Positions 63,376 through 64,000 of a stretch of DNA of 64,000 bases are shown piece by piece. Numbering within the stretch: position 1 is the first letter of the stretch; every line of letters begins with the position of its first letter. Position numbers and translations under genes: made by a program. Origin of the DNA: Promethearchaeota archaeon (GTDB lineage Archaea > Asgardarchaeota > Lokiarchaeia > Sigyniarchaeales > SOKP01); the NCBI GenBank assembly GCA_019058245.1, contig JAHPZJ010000013.1, positions 71,166 to 135,165 on the forward strand, in the 5' to 3' direction. The notes under the pieces are model-generated. The model did not search any database. It saw only the letters and a program-made list of their open reading frames with translations, and had not been told where the DNA came from.

Positions 63376-64000
63376 ATTATTAGAAAGAGAACAATCTTAA
63401 TTATAATATTTTCAATAACATCTATTATTGTCCAATTATTCGGAGTGCAATATCTAGGCATTAAATTTACATCTCATGATCTTGAATTTGAATATGTTTA
63501 TAATTGGGACTTAACGGGAACTGGGGGATGGTATGAAGGGTATGAAGAAGCTTTTAGAGCAAAAGGTCATTATAGTATTGTTTTTAACGAAAATTATGCA
63601 AATGTAACAGCTCGAGTTTCATGGAAATTTTCTGAAAACTATTATGGGACCTCACAACGTGGATTAGATACATATATATTTTCATATTCATTAATCGATG
63701 GAGCTTATATATGGGGGACTGATCAAGATGTCCTTAATACTACAAATATGAATGTCTGGTTTCATATTCCTGGAGGGATTAAGGCATCTAAATATGATAT
63801 TCTCGATACATCATATAATGTAAAAAGTGGAGAACATCTTATTTGGGTTGGATCACTAATGCCTTTTAATGGAAAGAAACTTCATAGTGAGGGAAATTAT
63901 TTTCGAGATGATATATATGGTGAATTTGATGTTATTTATGAGGTGGGTAATTTCTTTTCAAAGGAGGGTTATTTAATTGGCGAATTATATAAAGAACAAG
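63376..64000 (+). CDS. Secreted or membrane protein, partial, AUU start
   Basis: The frame is open to the window edge. It begins IIRKRTILIIIFSITSIIVQLFG, a signal peptide or anchor, and continues with an extracellular-type beta-rich sequence (NWDLTGTGGWYEGYEEAF, then NVWFHIPGG and HTY-poor strands). No ATG, GTG or TTG begins the hydrophobic segment. AGGAG (63361-63365) places the start at ATT 63376, the same register as the other near-cognate starts. No family is recognised; the C-terminus is missing. Confidence 0.6.
   Translation, partial: MIRKRTILIIIFSITSIIVQLFGVQYLGIKFTSHDLEFEYVYNWDLTGTGGWYEGYEEAFRAKGHYSIVFNENYANVTARVSWKFSENYYGTSQRGLDTYIFSYSLIDGAYIWGTDQDVLNTTNMNVWFHIPGGIKASKYDILDTSYNVKSGEHLIWVGSLMPFNGKKLHSEGNYFRDDIYGEFDVIYEVGNFFSKEGYLIGELYKEQ

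Noticed and set aside
1..64000. tRNA, rRNA, CRISPR arrays or insertion sequences.
   Set aside because: No cloverleaf arms with TTCRANTC, no rRNA-like GC-rich blocks, no regular spaced repeats and no transposase-like protein was seen by eye.

Overview
The window is very AT-rich archaeal DNA, and several gene families point to an Asgard (Lokiarchaeia-like) archaeon. They include a Cdc48-type double AAA ATPase, a methylene-tetrahydromethanopterin dehydrogenase, Mvh-type [NiFe] hydrogenase with Hdr subunits, a coenzyme F420 (FrhB-type) flavoprotein, a RibL-type cytidylyltransferase, an HMG-CoA-synthase-like/thiolase pair, two-domain TIR proteins and secreted proteins with a C-terminal membrane anchor. 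The lineage is an inference from gene content only; no rRNA, tRNA, CRISPR array or insertion sequence was recognised.

Layout. 0-8 kb: a medium-chain dehydrogenase, a TIR protein with an in-frame UAG in its apparent 5' coding extension, a threonine dehydratase coupled to an HD-domain protein, and an ABC exporter with a large extracellular domain. 8-15 kb: a two-domain protein of unknown function, a GNAT acetyltransferase, an HMG-CoA-synthase-like/DUF35 fusion with a thiolase, MscL, a zinc-ribbon protein and a MoxR ATPase. 15-19 kb: a TauE-type permease, a receiver-Lrp fusion and a membrane histidine kinase. 19-31 kb: two minus-strand units encoding a hydrogenase/heterodisulfide-reductase system (MvhA, MvhG, a winged-helix-HdrA-MvhD fusion; FrhB-like, MvhD, a double HdrA, HdrD-like, a zinc-knuckle protein). 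31-36 kb: two novel paralogues, MtdB and Cdc48. 36-52 kb: a dense metal and iron-sulfur region with three NifX-like proteins, two ferredoxin-bearing MinD ATPases, Mrp, an IscU-like scaffold, ferredoxins, DtxR-type and DUF134 regulators, FeoA/FeoB, DsrE, OsmC and a sirtuin. 52-57 kb: a sugar ABC importer with both permeases fused. 57-64 kb: membrane proteins, a VWA protein, a membrane-anchored winged-helix regulator, a PAS histidine kinase and the start of a secreted protein.

Two cross-cutting signals stand out. First, several genes that cannot start at AUG, GUG or UUG without losing their first conserved strand have a Shine-Dalgarno sequence GGTGA exactly six bases before an AUA, AUU or GUU codon. 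A normal GUG gene in the window (the thiolase) shows the same spacing. Second, the perfect palindrome TGAATAATTATTCA, or a close variant, occurs at almost every divergent promoter between 38.3 and 48.5 kb, which suggests a local metal-responsive regulon under the DtxR-like (or DUF134) regulator encoded there.

Functionally, the H2/Hdr/F420 module and MtdB suggest hydrogen-linked C1 (Wood-Ljungdahl type) metabolism. The 36-52 kb region would supply and control the iron and iron-sulfur clusters those enzymes need; this link is inferred.
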